Origin: JBDTRY01 sp039931435
GTDB taxonomy: Bacteria > Acidobacteriota > Thermoanaerobaculia > Gp7-AA8
Assembly (NCBI GenBank): GCA_039931435.1
Contig: JBDTRY010000023.1
Location: 1-29,023, forward strand
Direction of reading: 5' to 3'
DNA: 29,023 nucleotides
Every line of letters begins with the position of its first letter. The stretch's first letter is position 1. This document shows positions 16,414-23,814 of this stretch, piece after piece. The position numbers were made by a program, and so were the translations under genes. The notes under the pieces were generated by a model. It worked only from the letters and a program-made list of their open reading frames with translations. It did not search any database and had not been told where the DNA came from.

Positions 16414-17589
16414 TCATTCACTAAGATACTGCAAGGCCAGACTGCGCGCAAAGCCTTCCGCCTCACCCGAGGTGATCGATCCGTTGAACAGAGCCCGGCG
16501 CGTCTCTTCCATCGCCCGGCCAATATGCGGCCCCGGTTCCACCTCCAGCTCCGCGCCGCTGAATCCCAGGGTGACCTCCTTGTAAGCGCGACAGCGAGCG
16601 ACTGCCTCGGCGCAACGCTCGCCGCGGGAGGCAAGAAACAGAAGCGCGGCCTCGCTGCTCATTCGGCATGGGTCATAGAAATCCGTGGCACCGAGGGCGG
16701 TACAGAGATCCTCGGCGCCGCCGGTCAGTTTCACCAGCAGTTCGTTCTCACGATTTGAAAATCCACTGCCGGGAAGAGCCGCGAAGATGTCGCCACGTCC
16801 CGCCAGCAGCGCCGCCGCGTAGACGATTTTCCGGTCCGCAGCAGAAACGGTGGTGCCTGCCGTGAGGCGTTCGAGCTCGGAGAGCGACGAAATGTCCACA
16901 GGGCCCAGCCAGGCCTGCAGCGCACCGGCTCCAGCCATCCTCGAAAGAGCGGCTGCCGGGGAGGGTTCGCGGAGCACGAGAAAGAGTTCACGCCAGAGCC
17001 GCTCACGCGAAACATAAGAAAAGACCTCGGTGGCAATCGCCTTTTCGCAGAGCCGCGCCGTGTGGTAATCGAACGTGAATCCAAGGCGGACGCACAAGCG
17101 CAGGCCGCGAAGGATGCGGGTGGGGTCATCGATGAAGCTTCGGTCGTGGAGAATCCGGAACCGCCGGTCCCGGAGATCGTCGAGCCCTCCCAGCGGATCG
17201 ACGACATGCCCGTCGTCGAGGTCCATGGCCAGTGCATTCGCTGCGAAGTCGCGTCGCCGAAGGTCCTCCTGCAGCGATGCTCGCTCGACTTCCGGTAGCG
17301 CACCGGGATGAGCGTAGGATTCCCGGCGCGTCGTGGCCACGTCGACCTCGGTCCCGTCGGCCATCACCACCTTCCAGGTCAGAAACTGCGGAAAGGCGTG
17401 GAGGTCGCCGTGAAGTTCAGCACACAGAACTTGTGCGAAGCGTTCCGCATCGGTTTCGAGAGCGAAATCGACGTCGGCTACGGGCACGCCGAGCCGCAGG
17501 TCACGGACCGGTCCCCCGACGAGGAAGACTGCCAGAGACTCCCGGCGGGCGACCGAGGTTGCAACCTGAATGATCGATTCAGAGTTCAT
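16414..17589 (-). CDS. cca: CCA tRNA nucleotidyltransferase / poly(A) polymerase family protein
   Basis: The 391-residue protein has the class II nucleotidyltransferase head: FLVGGPVRDLRLG (GGxVRD at 25-30), catalytic Asp39 and Asp41 in DVDFALE, RRRDFAANALAMD and DDPTRILRGLRLCVRLGF. The C-terminal half is helical, as expected for tRNA binding. Members add CCA to tRNA 3' ends or, in some lineages, A residues or poly(A) tails; sequence alone does not separate these. The ATG at 17589 gives an 11-base overlap with the glycosyltransferase gene; an in-frame ATG at 17601 is an alternative. It lies 27 bases before the secreted-protein gene. Confidence 0.9.
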   Translation of the reverse strand: MNSESIIQVATSVARRESLAVFLVGGPVRDLRLGVPVADVDFALETDAERFAQVLCAELHGDLHAFPQFLTWKVVMADGTEVDVATTRRESYAHPGALPEVERASLQEDLRRRDFAANALAMDLDDGHVVDPLGGLDDLRDRRFRILHDRSFIDDPTRILRGLRLCVRLGFTFDYHTARLCEKAIATEVFSYVSRERLWRELFLVLREPSPAAALSRMAGAGALQAWLGPVDISSLSELERLTAGTTVSAADRKIVYAAALLAGRGDIFAALPGSGFSNRENELLVKLTGGAEDLCTALGATDFYDPCRMSSEAALLFLASRGERCAEAVARCRAYKEVTLGFSGAELEVEPGPHIGRAMEETRRALFNGSITSGEAEGFARSLALQYLSE

Positions 17590-18460
17590 CAGTACTTCCA
17601 TGGAGCAGGCCTTCGTACAGATTCTGGAGAGCGGCTCCGCGCACTTCAGGGCGGTAACCATCGATCAGCGTTCGGGCGCGTTGCCGTCTGGAAGTAGTTT
17701 CCTCCCTGAAAAGGGCGCTGGCAATTACGTGTGTCATTTCGTTGGCGTCACCGGGGGGAACCAGGAATCCGGCCTCCGCGTTTGCGAGCCGCTGGGTGTT
17801 GATGGCGTTCCGGCAGGCCACGACCACGCAGCCGATGACCAGAGCTTCTGCGATCAGACCGTCAAGGTCGCCCTCGGACGATGTCGGATCGATCCATGCG
17901 TCGTACGACGCAAGCTCGACGGGCGTGGGCACGTGATCGAGAATGTCCCACTGGCAATCGTCCCTGAAACGCGAGAGGCGAGCCAGTGTCTGCTCGCTCA
18001 TTCGACGGACGTCGCGCCGCCACGGGCCAAAGGTACCGAGACGAAAGGGCGGAGGGGTATGTCTGTGTGCTCCGGTCTCCTCGAGATCGAAAAACTTCTG
18101 TTCCACCGCTTCGGGAATGCGATGGTCGCCGAGGGGTGAAAGCAGTGCGGTCGGAGCGTTGGCTTTCTTCCAAGGGAGGCGTGGCCGAGGAAATGCCGCC
18201 GAGGCGACGGAGCGGATCCGAAGCGATGCTGCCCAGTGCGGCGGCGGCCCATAGAAATGAACGATGTCCGCCGGTTGGCTGAGCATCTGTCTTCGCCAGA
18301 CCGCCAGGGGTAGACGGTTGTCCGACTGATCCTCCAGGTTGTCTCCCGCGGCTGTCCAGGTTGCCACCTCGTGACTTTCTGCAAGGTTGGCGCGGTCGAT
18401 CCTCTGTGACTTGCTCTCGTAGACGCTCAACGGAGTGTTGATGATCTGGGCCACGCGCAT
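17579..18460 (-). CDS. Glycosyltransferase, GT-B fold (family 4-like)
   Basis: The 293-residue protein starts MRVAQIINTPLSVYESKSQR, a typical N-terminal strand and loop of GT-B enzymes. The donor-site half includes LASYDAWIDPTSSEGDLDGL followed by IAEALVIGCVVVA and AGFLVPPGDANEM, matching the C-terminal donor-binding pattern (EG...EA...G.PVV...G.LV..GD), although the spacing between the two Glu residues is one longer than the usual EX7E. It is shorter than the usual 370-400 residues, mainly in the middle. The ATG at 18460 is preferred to a TTG at 18469; no Shine-Dalgarno is visible. Acceptor and sugar are unknown. Confidence 0.8.
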   Translation of the reverse strand: MRVAQIINTPLSVYESKSQRIDRANLAESHEVATWTAAGDNLEDQSDNRLPLAVWRRQMLSQPADIVHFYGPPPHWAASLRIRSVASAAFPRPRLPWKKANAPTALLSPLGDHRIPEAVEQKFFDLEETGAHRHTPPPFRLGTFGPWRRDVRRMSEQTLARLSRFRDDCQWDILDHVPTPVELASYDAWIDPTSSEGDLDGLIAEALVIGCVVVACRNAINTQRLANAEAGFLVPPGDANEMTHVIASALFREETTSRRQRARTLIDGYRPEVRGAALQNLYEGLLHGSTDEL

Positions 18461-18565
18461 CGACGGCAATGGTACGGCACGGGAGACGAAATTTCGCGTG
18501 GCGTTCAGCCCGAGCGGGGGAACGGCGCAGGCGCTGTGACTTGAAGCAACTCACACGGGGCGCTT

Positions 18566-18720
18566 GTCATCCTGACCGAGCGCAGCGAGCGAAGGATCTC
18601 TTCAACGAGGCAGTGGGCTGGCAGCCGGGAAGGTGGAAGAGATCCTTCGCTCGACGCTTCAGGATGACAGCCGGCCGTAGAGTTTCTTCACCCTGCTGCA
18701 GCGCCCGTGCTGTGACTCGC
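18566..18720 (+). repeat. Intergenic hairpin repeat, full copy with partial tail
   Basis: GTCATCCTGACCGAGCG at 18566 begins a 5' arm that pairs with a 3' arm ending GGATGAC at 18668. The loop (AACGAGGCAGTGGGCTGGCA) matches the copies at 8174 and 9951 closely. The tail starts with GTTTCTTCACC at 18682 but loses the match after about 35 bases. Confidence 0.85.
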
Positions 18721-18763
18721 TCCAGAATGACAACGCCTTGCGCTCCGGCGAGAGCCCGGGGCG

Positions 18764-18858
18764 TTTCATCAGAAGCGAAGCGAGAAGGGATCTTCAGCGC
18801 GTTCAACGCGGCTGTCCCAGCCCTCGCTGGAGATCCTCGCCTTCGGCTCCGGGATGAC
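18764..18858 (+). repeat. Degraded hairpin repeat
   Basis: TTCATCAGAAGCGAAGCGAG at 18764 is matched by an inverted arm ending in CGGCTCCGGGATGAC at 18858, with several mismatches. Together with the repeat at 18566 it fills the 460-base gap between the glycosyltransferase and GGDEF genes. Confidence 0.45.
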
Positions 18859-18909
18859 ACATTCTGCGTGCCAGGGCCTCTCACTTCTCGCGGCGAACCT
18901 CCTTTCGTT

Positions 18910-18915
18910 TAGAAT
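18910..18915 (+). promoter_or_regulatory. TAGAAT -10 box for the GGDEF gene
   Basis: TAGAAT lies 15 bases before the ATG at 18931, so the leader would be only about 9 bases. No Shine-Dalgarno sequence fits in it. Confidence 0.45.
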
Positions 18916-18930
18916 GTTTAGTTCACCTTA

Positions 18931-20220
18931 ATGGCTATGACTCCTGAACCGATCGGCGTGCTGACAGAAGACCCGGAGCTGATTCGCACGCTGCAGAGTC
19001 GGTGTCCGGAGTTCGTTTTTGTCGAGGTGGGCCGGATCCCGAACGCAGTCCTGCCCCTGGTCGTGTTCGACGCGGATTCGTGGAAATCTGAGGCTGGCAA
19101 CCGTGCCCGGGCGCGGCTCTATCTGGAACGGAGTGGGGCGCCGGCCCCGTCCGGGGTAACCTCGATCGGCCGTGAAGGATTCATCGCCGCTCCGCGTCCC
19201 TTCCTCCGGCTCGGCCTTGATATCGCCGCGCAGAGCGAGCGCGCGGCCATGCTCGCGCACCTGCGTGAGCTTCTGTCCCTTCCGGAGATCGGACCCCTGG
19301 CCGAGAAAATTACGCGCGCGGTCCTGGAACTTCTCGAGCTGCCGTATGGAAGCTTTCTGCTGAACGATACGAAAACAAAAGGCTTCGTCACCGTTTTCAC
19401 GCAGGATCCCGATCACACGGAGGGGACCGAACTCGGTTCGGGAGGATCTCCGGATCTTCTTCGGCGTGCTCTGGCGGCGGATGGCATGGCCGTCGACCCG
19501 CCGGGAGAGGGAATCGACGGAACGGTTCTCTTCCCGATGCAGACCGAGCAGGAGTTGATCGGTGTACTGACCGTCCCTCTGCCATCCGCGCTCGCTTTCG
19601 ATCAGAGCCGGTTATCGGATGCACGTGCCTACCTCGATTCGATCCTTCCGGTTCTGCGAAACGCCTATCAGTTGACCCGAGCGCGGGAACTGGCGCTGAT
19701 GGACGATCTGACCCGTTGTTTCAACCGCCGCTTCTTCGAGGCCTATCTGGACGACGAAATGGAGCGCGCCCGGCGGCATCGTTCCGTGCTGAGCGTCATC
19801 TTTCTCGATCTGGACGATCTGAAGATGGTCAACAACGCCTACGGACATCTGGCCGGGTCAAGCGTGCTGCAGGAAGTGGCCAGAAGAATCATGAGCGGCG
19901 TGAGAACGATCGACAAAGTCATCCGCTTCGGCGGCGATGAGTTCTGCATCATTCTTCCCCAGACCGGCCAGGAGCAGGCCACCGCGGTCGCCTCCCGAGT
20001 TCGGGACGCCATCGGCAGCGAGCCTTGCATCGTGGAGTCCGAGGTGGCCATCGACATCACCGCCAGCTTCGGTATTGCCTCGTACCCCGTTCATGCCACG
20101 AGCAAGGAAGACCTCATTTCGGCAGCGGACGCCGCCATGCTGCTGGTGAAGTCGACCACGAAGGACGAGATCGGCGTGGCCCGGGCAATCGACCTGTCAC
20201 GAGGCCAGGCGCGGTGGTGA
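18931..20220 (+). CDS. GGDEF nucleotide cyclase with GAF-like sensor; candidate Hypr (cGAMP) enzyme
   Basis: The 429-residue soluble protein has a receiver-like but degenerate N-terminus (1-110), a GAF-like region (about 115-245) and a GGDEF domain (about 252-415). The intact signature GGDEF is at 334-338, and the inhibitory-site motif RTID at 325-328 has the standard five-residue spacing. In the nucleotide pocket FLDLDDLKMVNNAYGHLAGS keeps the guanine-binding Asn301, but the position of PleD Asp344 is Ser310 (GHLAGS instead of GHxxGD). The same Asp-to-Ser change is the known feature of Hypr GGDEF enzymes such as Geobacter GacA, which make 3',3'-cyclic AMP-GMP. So c-di-GMP, cGAMP or mixed products are possible. 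No EAL or HD-GYP domain is present. Confidence 0.92.
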   Translation: MAMTPEPIGVLTEDPELIRTLQSRCPEFVFVEVGRIPNAVLPLVVFDADSWKSEAGNRARARLYLERSGAPAPSGVTSIGREGFIAAPRPFLRLGLDIAAQSERAAMLAHLRELLSLPEIGPLAEKITRAVLELLELPYGSFLLNDTKTKGFVTVFTQDPDHTEGTELGSGGSPDLLRRALAADGMAVDPPGEGIDGTVLFPMQTEQELIGVLTVPLPSALAFDQSRLSDARAYLDSILPVLRNAYQLTRARELALMDDLTRCFNRRFFEAYLDDEMERARRHRSVLSVIFLDLDDLKMVNNAYGHLAGSSVLQEVARRIMSGVRTIDKVIRFGGDEFCIILPQTGQEQATAVASRVRDAIGSEPCIVESEVAIDITASFGIASYPVHATSKEDLISAADAAMLLVKSTTKDEIGVARAIDLSRGQARW

Positions 20221-20298
20221 GAGGCCGGTTGCTTACAGCCGGATAGCCCACTCAACCCGTGCCACGCACACGGACCCTGACCATGAACCGGCAACCGC

Positions 20299-20307
20299 TG
20301 GTACACT
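20299..20307 (+). promoter_or_regulatory. Extended -10 promoter (TGGTACACT) for the second DUF4388 gene
   Basis: TG-G-TACACT ends 8 bases before the ATG at 20316, putting the transcript start next to the start codon. This supports the start at 20316 over in-frame alternatives at 20259 and 20283 and suggests a nearly leaderless mRNA. Confidence 0.4.
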
Positions 20308-20315
20308 TTCGGGCG

Positions 20316-21431
20316 ATGGACGAGCTCAGTATTCAGGGAACGCTGGACGAGGCGACGGTACCTGATCTGGTGCGCTCGATGATCCGCTCGGGCGAAACGG
20401 CAGTGCTGATACTCGAGCGCAACGATCGCGTGGACCGGATCTATCTGCTTGACGGTCATATCGTTTTCGCTTCCAGCTCCGATCCCGACTACGGGGTCGC
20501 TGAGGTTCTGCTGAGAACGGGGGACATCAACCTCGAGAACTACAGGAACCTGGTGGGAACCGTGGCCAACTCCAGGCGGATCGGGGCCGCGCTGTGCGAG
20601 CTGGGATACCTGCAGCCCGACGAGCTCCTCGGGGCGTACGAGCGGCAGGTCTCACTGATCGTCATGCAGACCCTGGGGTTCCGCGACGGAGGCTACCGGA
20701 TCGAGTTCACCGGTGACTTCGGCCCTGACGTGATGACGCTGCCCATGAAGACGGAACGGTTGATCATGGACGGCATGACCAGCATTCAGCACTGGTCGCT
20801 GATCCAGCGCGGGCTGGGCAATCTCGATCGCATGCTCAAGCAGTCGAGCCGAGCGGACGCGCGAATTTTCAGGATGGAGCTCTCCGAGGACGAGAGCCAC
20901 GTTTTCTCGATGCTGGCCGAGCCGCTGCCCATCTCCACGATCGTACAGCGCAGTTACCTCTCGAACTTCGTTACCTGTCGCACGCTCTGGGCACTGCAGG
21001 CAGTGGATCTGCTCGAGGAAGCGGAGAGTACTCAGGTCGACGAGCAGCGAGCGGCGGTGGAAGACGCCATCGAGGTCGAGTCCAACGTCGAGCGTTACAA
21101 CGCGGTGTTTCAGGCGCTCTTCAGGCTGGTCTTCCAGCGCATCGGCGATTACACCTGGGACTTTGTCGATCGAGTCGTCCAGCACCTCTCTCCCTCCGTC
21201 ATGCCCCTGCTCGGCGGGATCAACCTTGTGAACGAGGGGCGGGTGGACTTCGATCAGTTGATGAACAACCTCATCGCCTCCGGTGAGTCCGACCCCCGAA
21301 CGGTGATGTATGGGGTGCTCAATGAGCTCCTTTACGGTTGGATCTACGAGATCAAGACCGAATTTTCCGGCGACATGGATGCCCGGGTGAATCAGGTCAT
21401 GCGCGGTCTCCGTGACCCGGCGCGACGTTGA
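20316..21431 (+). CDS. DUF4388 (PatA-like N-terminal) protein
   Basis: The 371-residue cytoplasmic protein opens with IQGTLDEATVPDLVRSMIRS, then TAVLILERNDRVDRIYLLDG and HIVFASSSDPDYGVAEVLLR, the DUF4388 pattern also seen at 11978. Residues of about 95-130 (RIGAALCELGYLQPDELLGA) form the helical extension usual in this family. The rest is helical without a known domain and without TPRs. DUF4388 proteins are regarded as interaction modules in two-component or gliding-related signalling; no catalytic motif is seen. It lies 95 bases after the GGDEF gene on the same strand but has its own -10 element, so joint function is only suggested. Confidence 0.8.
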   Translation: MDELSIQGTLDEATVPDLVRSMIRSGETAVLILERNDRVDRIYLLDGHIVFASSSDPDYGVAEVLLRTGDINLENYRNLVGTVANSRRIGAALCELGYLQPDELLGAYERQVSLIVMQTLGFRDGGYRIEFTGDFGPDVMTLPMKTERLIMDGMTSIQHWSLIQRGLGNLDRMLKQSSRADARIFRMELSEDESHVFSMLAEPLPISTIVQRSYLSNFVTCRTLWALQAVDLLEEAESTQVDEQRAAVEDAIEVESNVERYNAVFQALFRLVFQRIGDYTWDFVDRVVQHLSPSVMPLLGGINLVNEGRVDFDQLMNNLIASGESDPRTVMYGVLNELLYGWIYEIKTEFSGDMDARVNQVMRGLRDPARR

Positions 21432-21561
21432 TTCCCGAGTCCTCGCCGCTGTACGCACGGGAGAGTTCGTCGAGAAGCTCGTGCCGCAACAGCGAGCCTC
21501 CGCGCCGGCCAGGGCCGGAAATCATCCCCATGAGGCCTGCGCATCCTCTACCTCGCCCGGC

Positions 21562-21570
21562 TGTTAGAAT
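21562..21570 (+). promoter_or_regulatory. Extended -10 promoter (TGTTAGAAT), leaderless start predicted
   Basis: TG-T-TAGAAT ends 6 bases before the GTG at 21577, so the expected first transcribed base is at or next to the G of the start codon. No -35 box or Shine-Dalgarno sequence is seen. Confidence 0.5.
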
Positions 21571-21576
21571 AGCCCT

Positions 21577-22251
21577 GTGAAGAAGCTCGCTCTTCTGCTC
21601 TCTGTCCTGCTGCTGGCAGCATGCGCCACGCCCGGACCGCCGGTCCGCCCCAACGATCGGGAGTGGAACGCCCTGGTGAGCGAATATCAGAACCTGCAAT
21701 CGCTGCGGGCCTCGGCCCCGCAGCCTCCGGCCGGGGCCACGCGCAAACAGCAGATCGAACTTCTGCTCGCCAATGACCGGAAAATTCAACCTCTCTACGA
21801 TCCGTTCATGGCCCGGATCGTCGAATATCTCGATCGCACCGGCGACCCCCGGGCAGCGCACGTGGTAGCGACGGAGAAGATTCGAATCGGTGATGAGTAC
21901 CTGAACGTCCTGTCGCACTTCGACAAAGCGGTGAACTCCTATCAGGCCGCTCTCGATCTCGATCCCACAAACGAAGATGCCCGCGCCAGGCTGTCGAGGG
22001 CCCAGAAACTGCGCTTCGTGTCCATGGAACAGTTTTCAACGGTAAACGATGGAATGAAGGAAGATCGGGTCCGGGCGGCCGTGGGAATGCCGCGTGAAGA
22101 CTGGATCAAGCAGGTCGTGCAGCGAAACCGTGTTTACACCGTATGGATCTTTCCGAAACAGGATGGGGGAGCGGCAGCCATATACTTTCAGGACGGAGTG
22201 GTCTACCACACGAACTGGAACGCGGCTCCGCCTCGTACGGATGCGAAGTGA
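21577..22251 (+). CDS. Lipoprotein with TPR-like middle and BamE/SmpA-like C-terminus
   Basis: The 224-residue protein starts at GTG with VKKLALLLSVLLLAACATPG, a lipoprotein signal with lipobox LAAC and Cys16. A helical middle includes one TPR-like unit (FDKAVNSYQAALDLDPTNEDA). The last 70 residues (NDGMKEDRVRAAVGMPREDW ... VYTVWIFPKQ ... AAAIYFQDGVVYHTNW) have the order of the SmpA/BamE fold: helix, 'VGxP' turn, then strands with a Tyr/Trp-rich sheet. The BamE relation is a low-confidence inference. The chosen start is supported by the signal peptide and the adjacent -10 element. It leads a run of four plus-strand genes. Confidence 0.82.
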   Translation: MKKLALLLSVLLLAACATPGPPVRPNDREWNALVSEYQNLQSLRASAPQPPAGATRKQQIELLLANDRKIQPLYDPFMARIVEYLDRTGDPRAAHVVATEKIRIGDEYLNVLSHFDKAVNSYQAALDLDPTNEDARARLSRAQKLRFVSMEQFSTVNDGMKEDRVRAAVGMPREDWIKQVVQRNRVYTVWIFPKQDGGAAAIYFQDGVVYHTNWNAAPPRTDAK

Positions 22252-22292
22252 GTTCTCGGGGTTCATGGAACTGAGCAGGGAGGGTGTGGAGA

Positions 22293-22919
22293 ATGGTTGA
22301 AGAAACGATGTCAGAAGAATCCTCGCACTACGAAGTGTCACTGACGGCAGGGCAGGCGTTCACTGCCTTCCTGTTGCTGCTGCTTTCGCTTGCCGCGGCC
22401 TTTGCCTTCGGCGTGATCATCGGTAAGGGCCAGAGCGACGACCGCCTGGTGGTGAGGAAGGAAGCTCCCGTAGTCAATGAAGGCAAGTCCGCCGCTCGCT
22501 CCAGCATCATCGAGCTTGGTGCTGGCTCCGGATCTCAGCCGGCCGCACGAGGTACCTCGTCCGCACAGTCCGAGGACAGCGCCATTCTGGATGGCCCTGT
22601 TTCGACGCAGGGTGCCGGCGCCGCGCTTGTGCCTGAAGCTGCTGGTGGTAAAGCGGTACCGCCCGCGGCGAAAGATCCGGGTACGGAATCGGGGCCGGTA
22701 TACGCCCAACTGCTCTCCAGCTCGGACGCGAAGACCGCCGAGAGCCTGGCGGCAAAGCTCATCGAGGGTGGATTCAGCAACGCCTTCGTGGAACGGGTTG
22801 CGGGCGAGCAGGGGATGGTTTACCGCGTTCGAGTCAAGTTTGCATCGGAGGCGGCGGCGAAAGCTGCCGTGGACGATTTGAAGAAGTTTGACGGTGGCGA
22901 GGTCTGGATCACGAAGTGA
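22293..22919 (+). CDS. SPOR-domain inner-membrane protein
   Basis: The 208-residue protein has a short cytoplasmic N-terminus, one membrane helix at about 22-44 (FTAFLLLLLSLAAAFAFGVI), a low-complexity periplasmic linker rich in Ala, Ser, Gly and Pro, and a C-terminal SPOR domain at about 132-205 (GPVYAQLLSSSDAKTAESLA ... GMVYRVRVKF ... GEVWITK). SPOR domains bind denuded glycan strands of septal peptidoglycan, so localisation at division sites is expected. Three in-frame starts exist (22284 GTG, 22293 ATG, 22308 ATG); 22293 has GGGAGGG about nine bases upstream. It lies 41 bases after the lipoprotein gene, likely in one operon. Confidence 0.9.
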   Translation: MVEETMSEESSHYEVSLTAGQAFTAFLLLLLSLAAAFAFGVIIGKGQSDDRLVVRKEAPVVNEGKSAARSSIIELGAGSGSQPAARGTSSAQSEDSAILDGPVSTQGAGAALVPEAAGGKAVPPAAKDPGTESGPVYAQLLSSSDAKTAESLAAKLIEGGFSNAFVERVAGEQGMVYRVRVKFASEAAAKAAVDDLKKFDGGEVWITK

Positions 22920-23046
22920 GGATCGCCTGCCGTGCGTCGAGCTGCGACGCGCGGTACCGATCCCATCTGACCGGACGCGCTTTCTGATTCACAGCGGCAG
23001 CGACAAGGAACCGGAAGTTGCCTGCCGCCCGAAAGACGATCGGTCC

Positions 23047-23814
23047 ATGAAACCTGCCAAACCGCGCCCCCCGGCGCCGAAGTCTGCGCCCGACGACGAG
23101 CTCGAACAGCTACCGCGCTCGCGGCGGGGCCGTGCGCCCGATCCCGGGCAGATACTCGACAAGGCCATCTATCACCTCTGGGAGACGATCAACGACCTCG
23201 AGCAGATTCAGCCTCTTCGGGTCGAGCATTTTCGCGTCTCGATCTTTGGCAGCTCGCGCATCCGCCATGGCGATCCGATCTACGATGAGGTGAAGAAGCT
23301 CAGCTACGAACTGGCTCGGATGGGAACAGACATCGTCACGGGAGGCGGCCCCGGCCTGATGGAGGCCGCCAATTCAGGGGCGGTCGAGGGTCAGATCGAC
23401 AGTCACGCCCGCTCGTTCGGTCTGGCAATTCATCTTCCTTCCGAAAAGGGAACCAATCCCTTCGTGGACAAGGTCTTTCGCCATCGCACGTTCTTCTCGC
23501 GGCTTCACCACTTCGTCCGTCTGTCGTCGGCCTTTATCGTCATGCCCGGTGGCATCGGCACCTCGCTGGAACTTTTCATGATCTGGCAGTTGCTGCAGGT
23601 CAAGCACATTCGCGGTCTGCCGCTGATCCTCGTCGGGGACATGTGGACAGGGCTCGTGGACTGGATGAAGATGCCCATGCTGGAGAAGGGACTGGTCAGC
23701 ACGACAGATTTCGACTTCGTCAGTGTGGTGGCCAACGGCGACGGCGCCATACCGATCGTTCGGGAAGCATTTGAGCGATTCAAGGAGGAGAAGAAGAATG
23801 CCCACCCGCGATGA
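23047..23814 (+). CDS. LOG-family protein (TIGR00730-type, Rossmann fold)
   Basis: The 255-residue protein carries both LOG signatures: GGGPGLMEA at 99-107 and PGGIGTSLELF at 167-177. LOG proteins hydrolyse nucleoside 5'-monophosphates to base and ribose 5-phosphate, and are often mis-annotated as lysine decarboxylases; the natural substrate here is unknown. It is longer than plant-type LOGs, with about 60 extra N-terminal residues that begin as a basic, proline-rich segment. The ATG at 23047 was chosen because the open frame before it (to 22888) overlaps the SPOR gene and reads as non-coding. It overlaps the next gene by 17 bases. Confidence 0.9.
   Translation: MKPAKPRPPAPKSAPDDELEQLPRSRRGRAPDPGQILDKAIYHLWETINDLEQIQPLRVEHFRVSIFGSSRIRHGDPIYDEVKKLSYELARMGTDIVTGGGPGLMEAANSGAVEGQIDSHARSFGLAIHLPSEKGTNPFVDKVFRHRTFFSRLHHFVRLSSAFIVMPGGIGTSLELFMIWQLLQVKHIRGLPLILVGDMWTGLVDWMKMPMLEKGLVSTTDFDFVSVVANGDGAIPIVREAFERFKEEKKNAHPR

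Noticed and set aside
20652..21458. Minus-strand open frame of 268 codons opposite the second DUF4388 gene
   Set aside because: There are no family motifs, and the composition mirrors the plus-strand gene codon by codon.
23047..23814. Lysine decarboxylase
   Set aside because: The PGGxGTxxE motif belongs to the LOG family; the lysine decarboxylase name is a known mis-annotation, and no PLP-binding signature is present.
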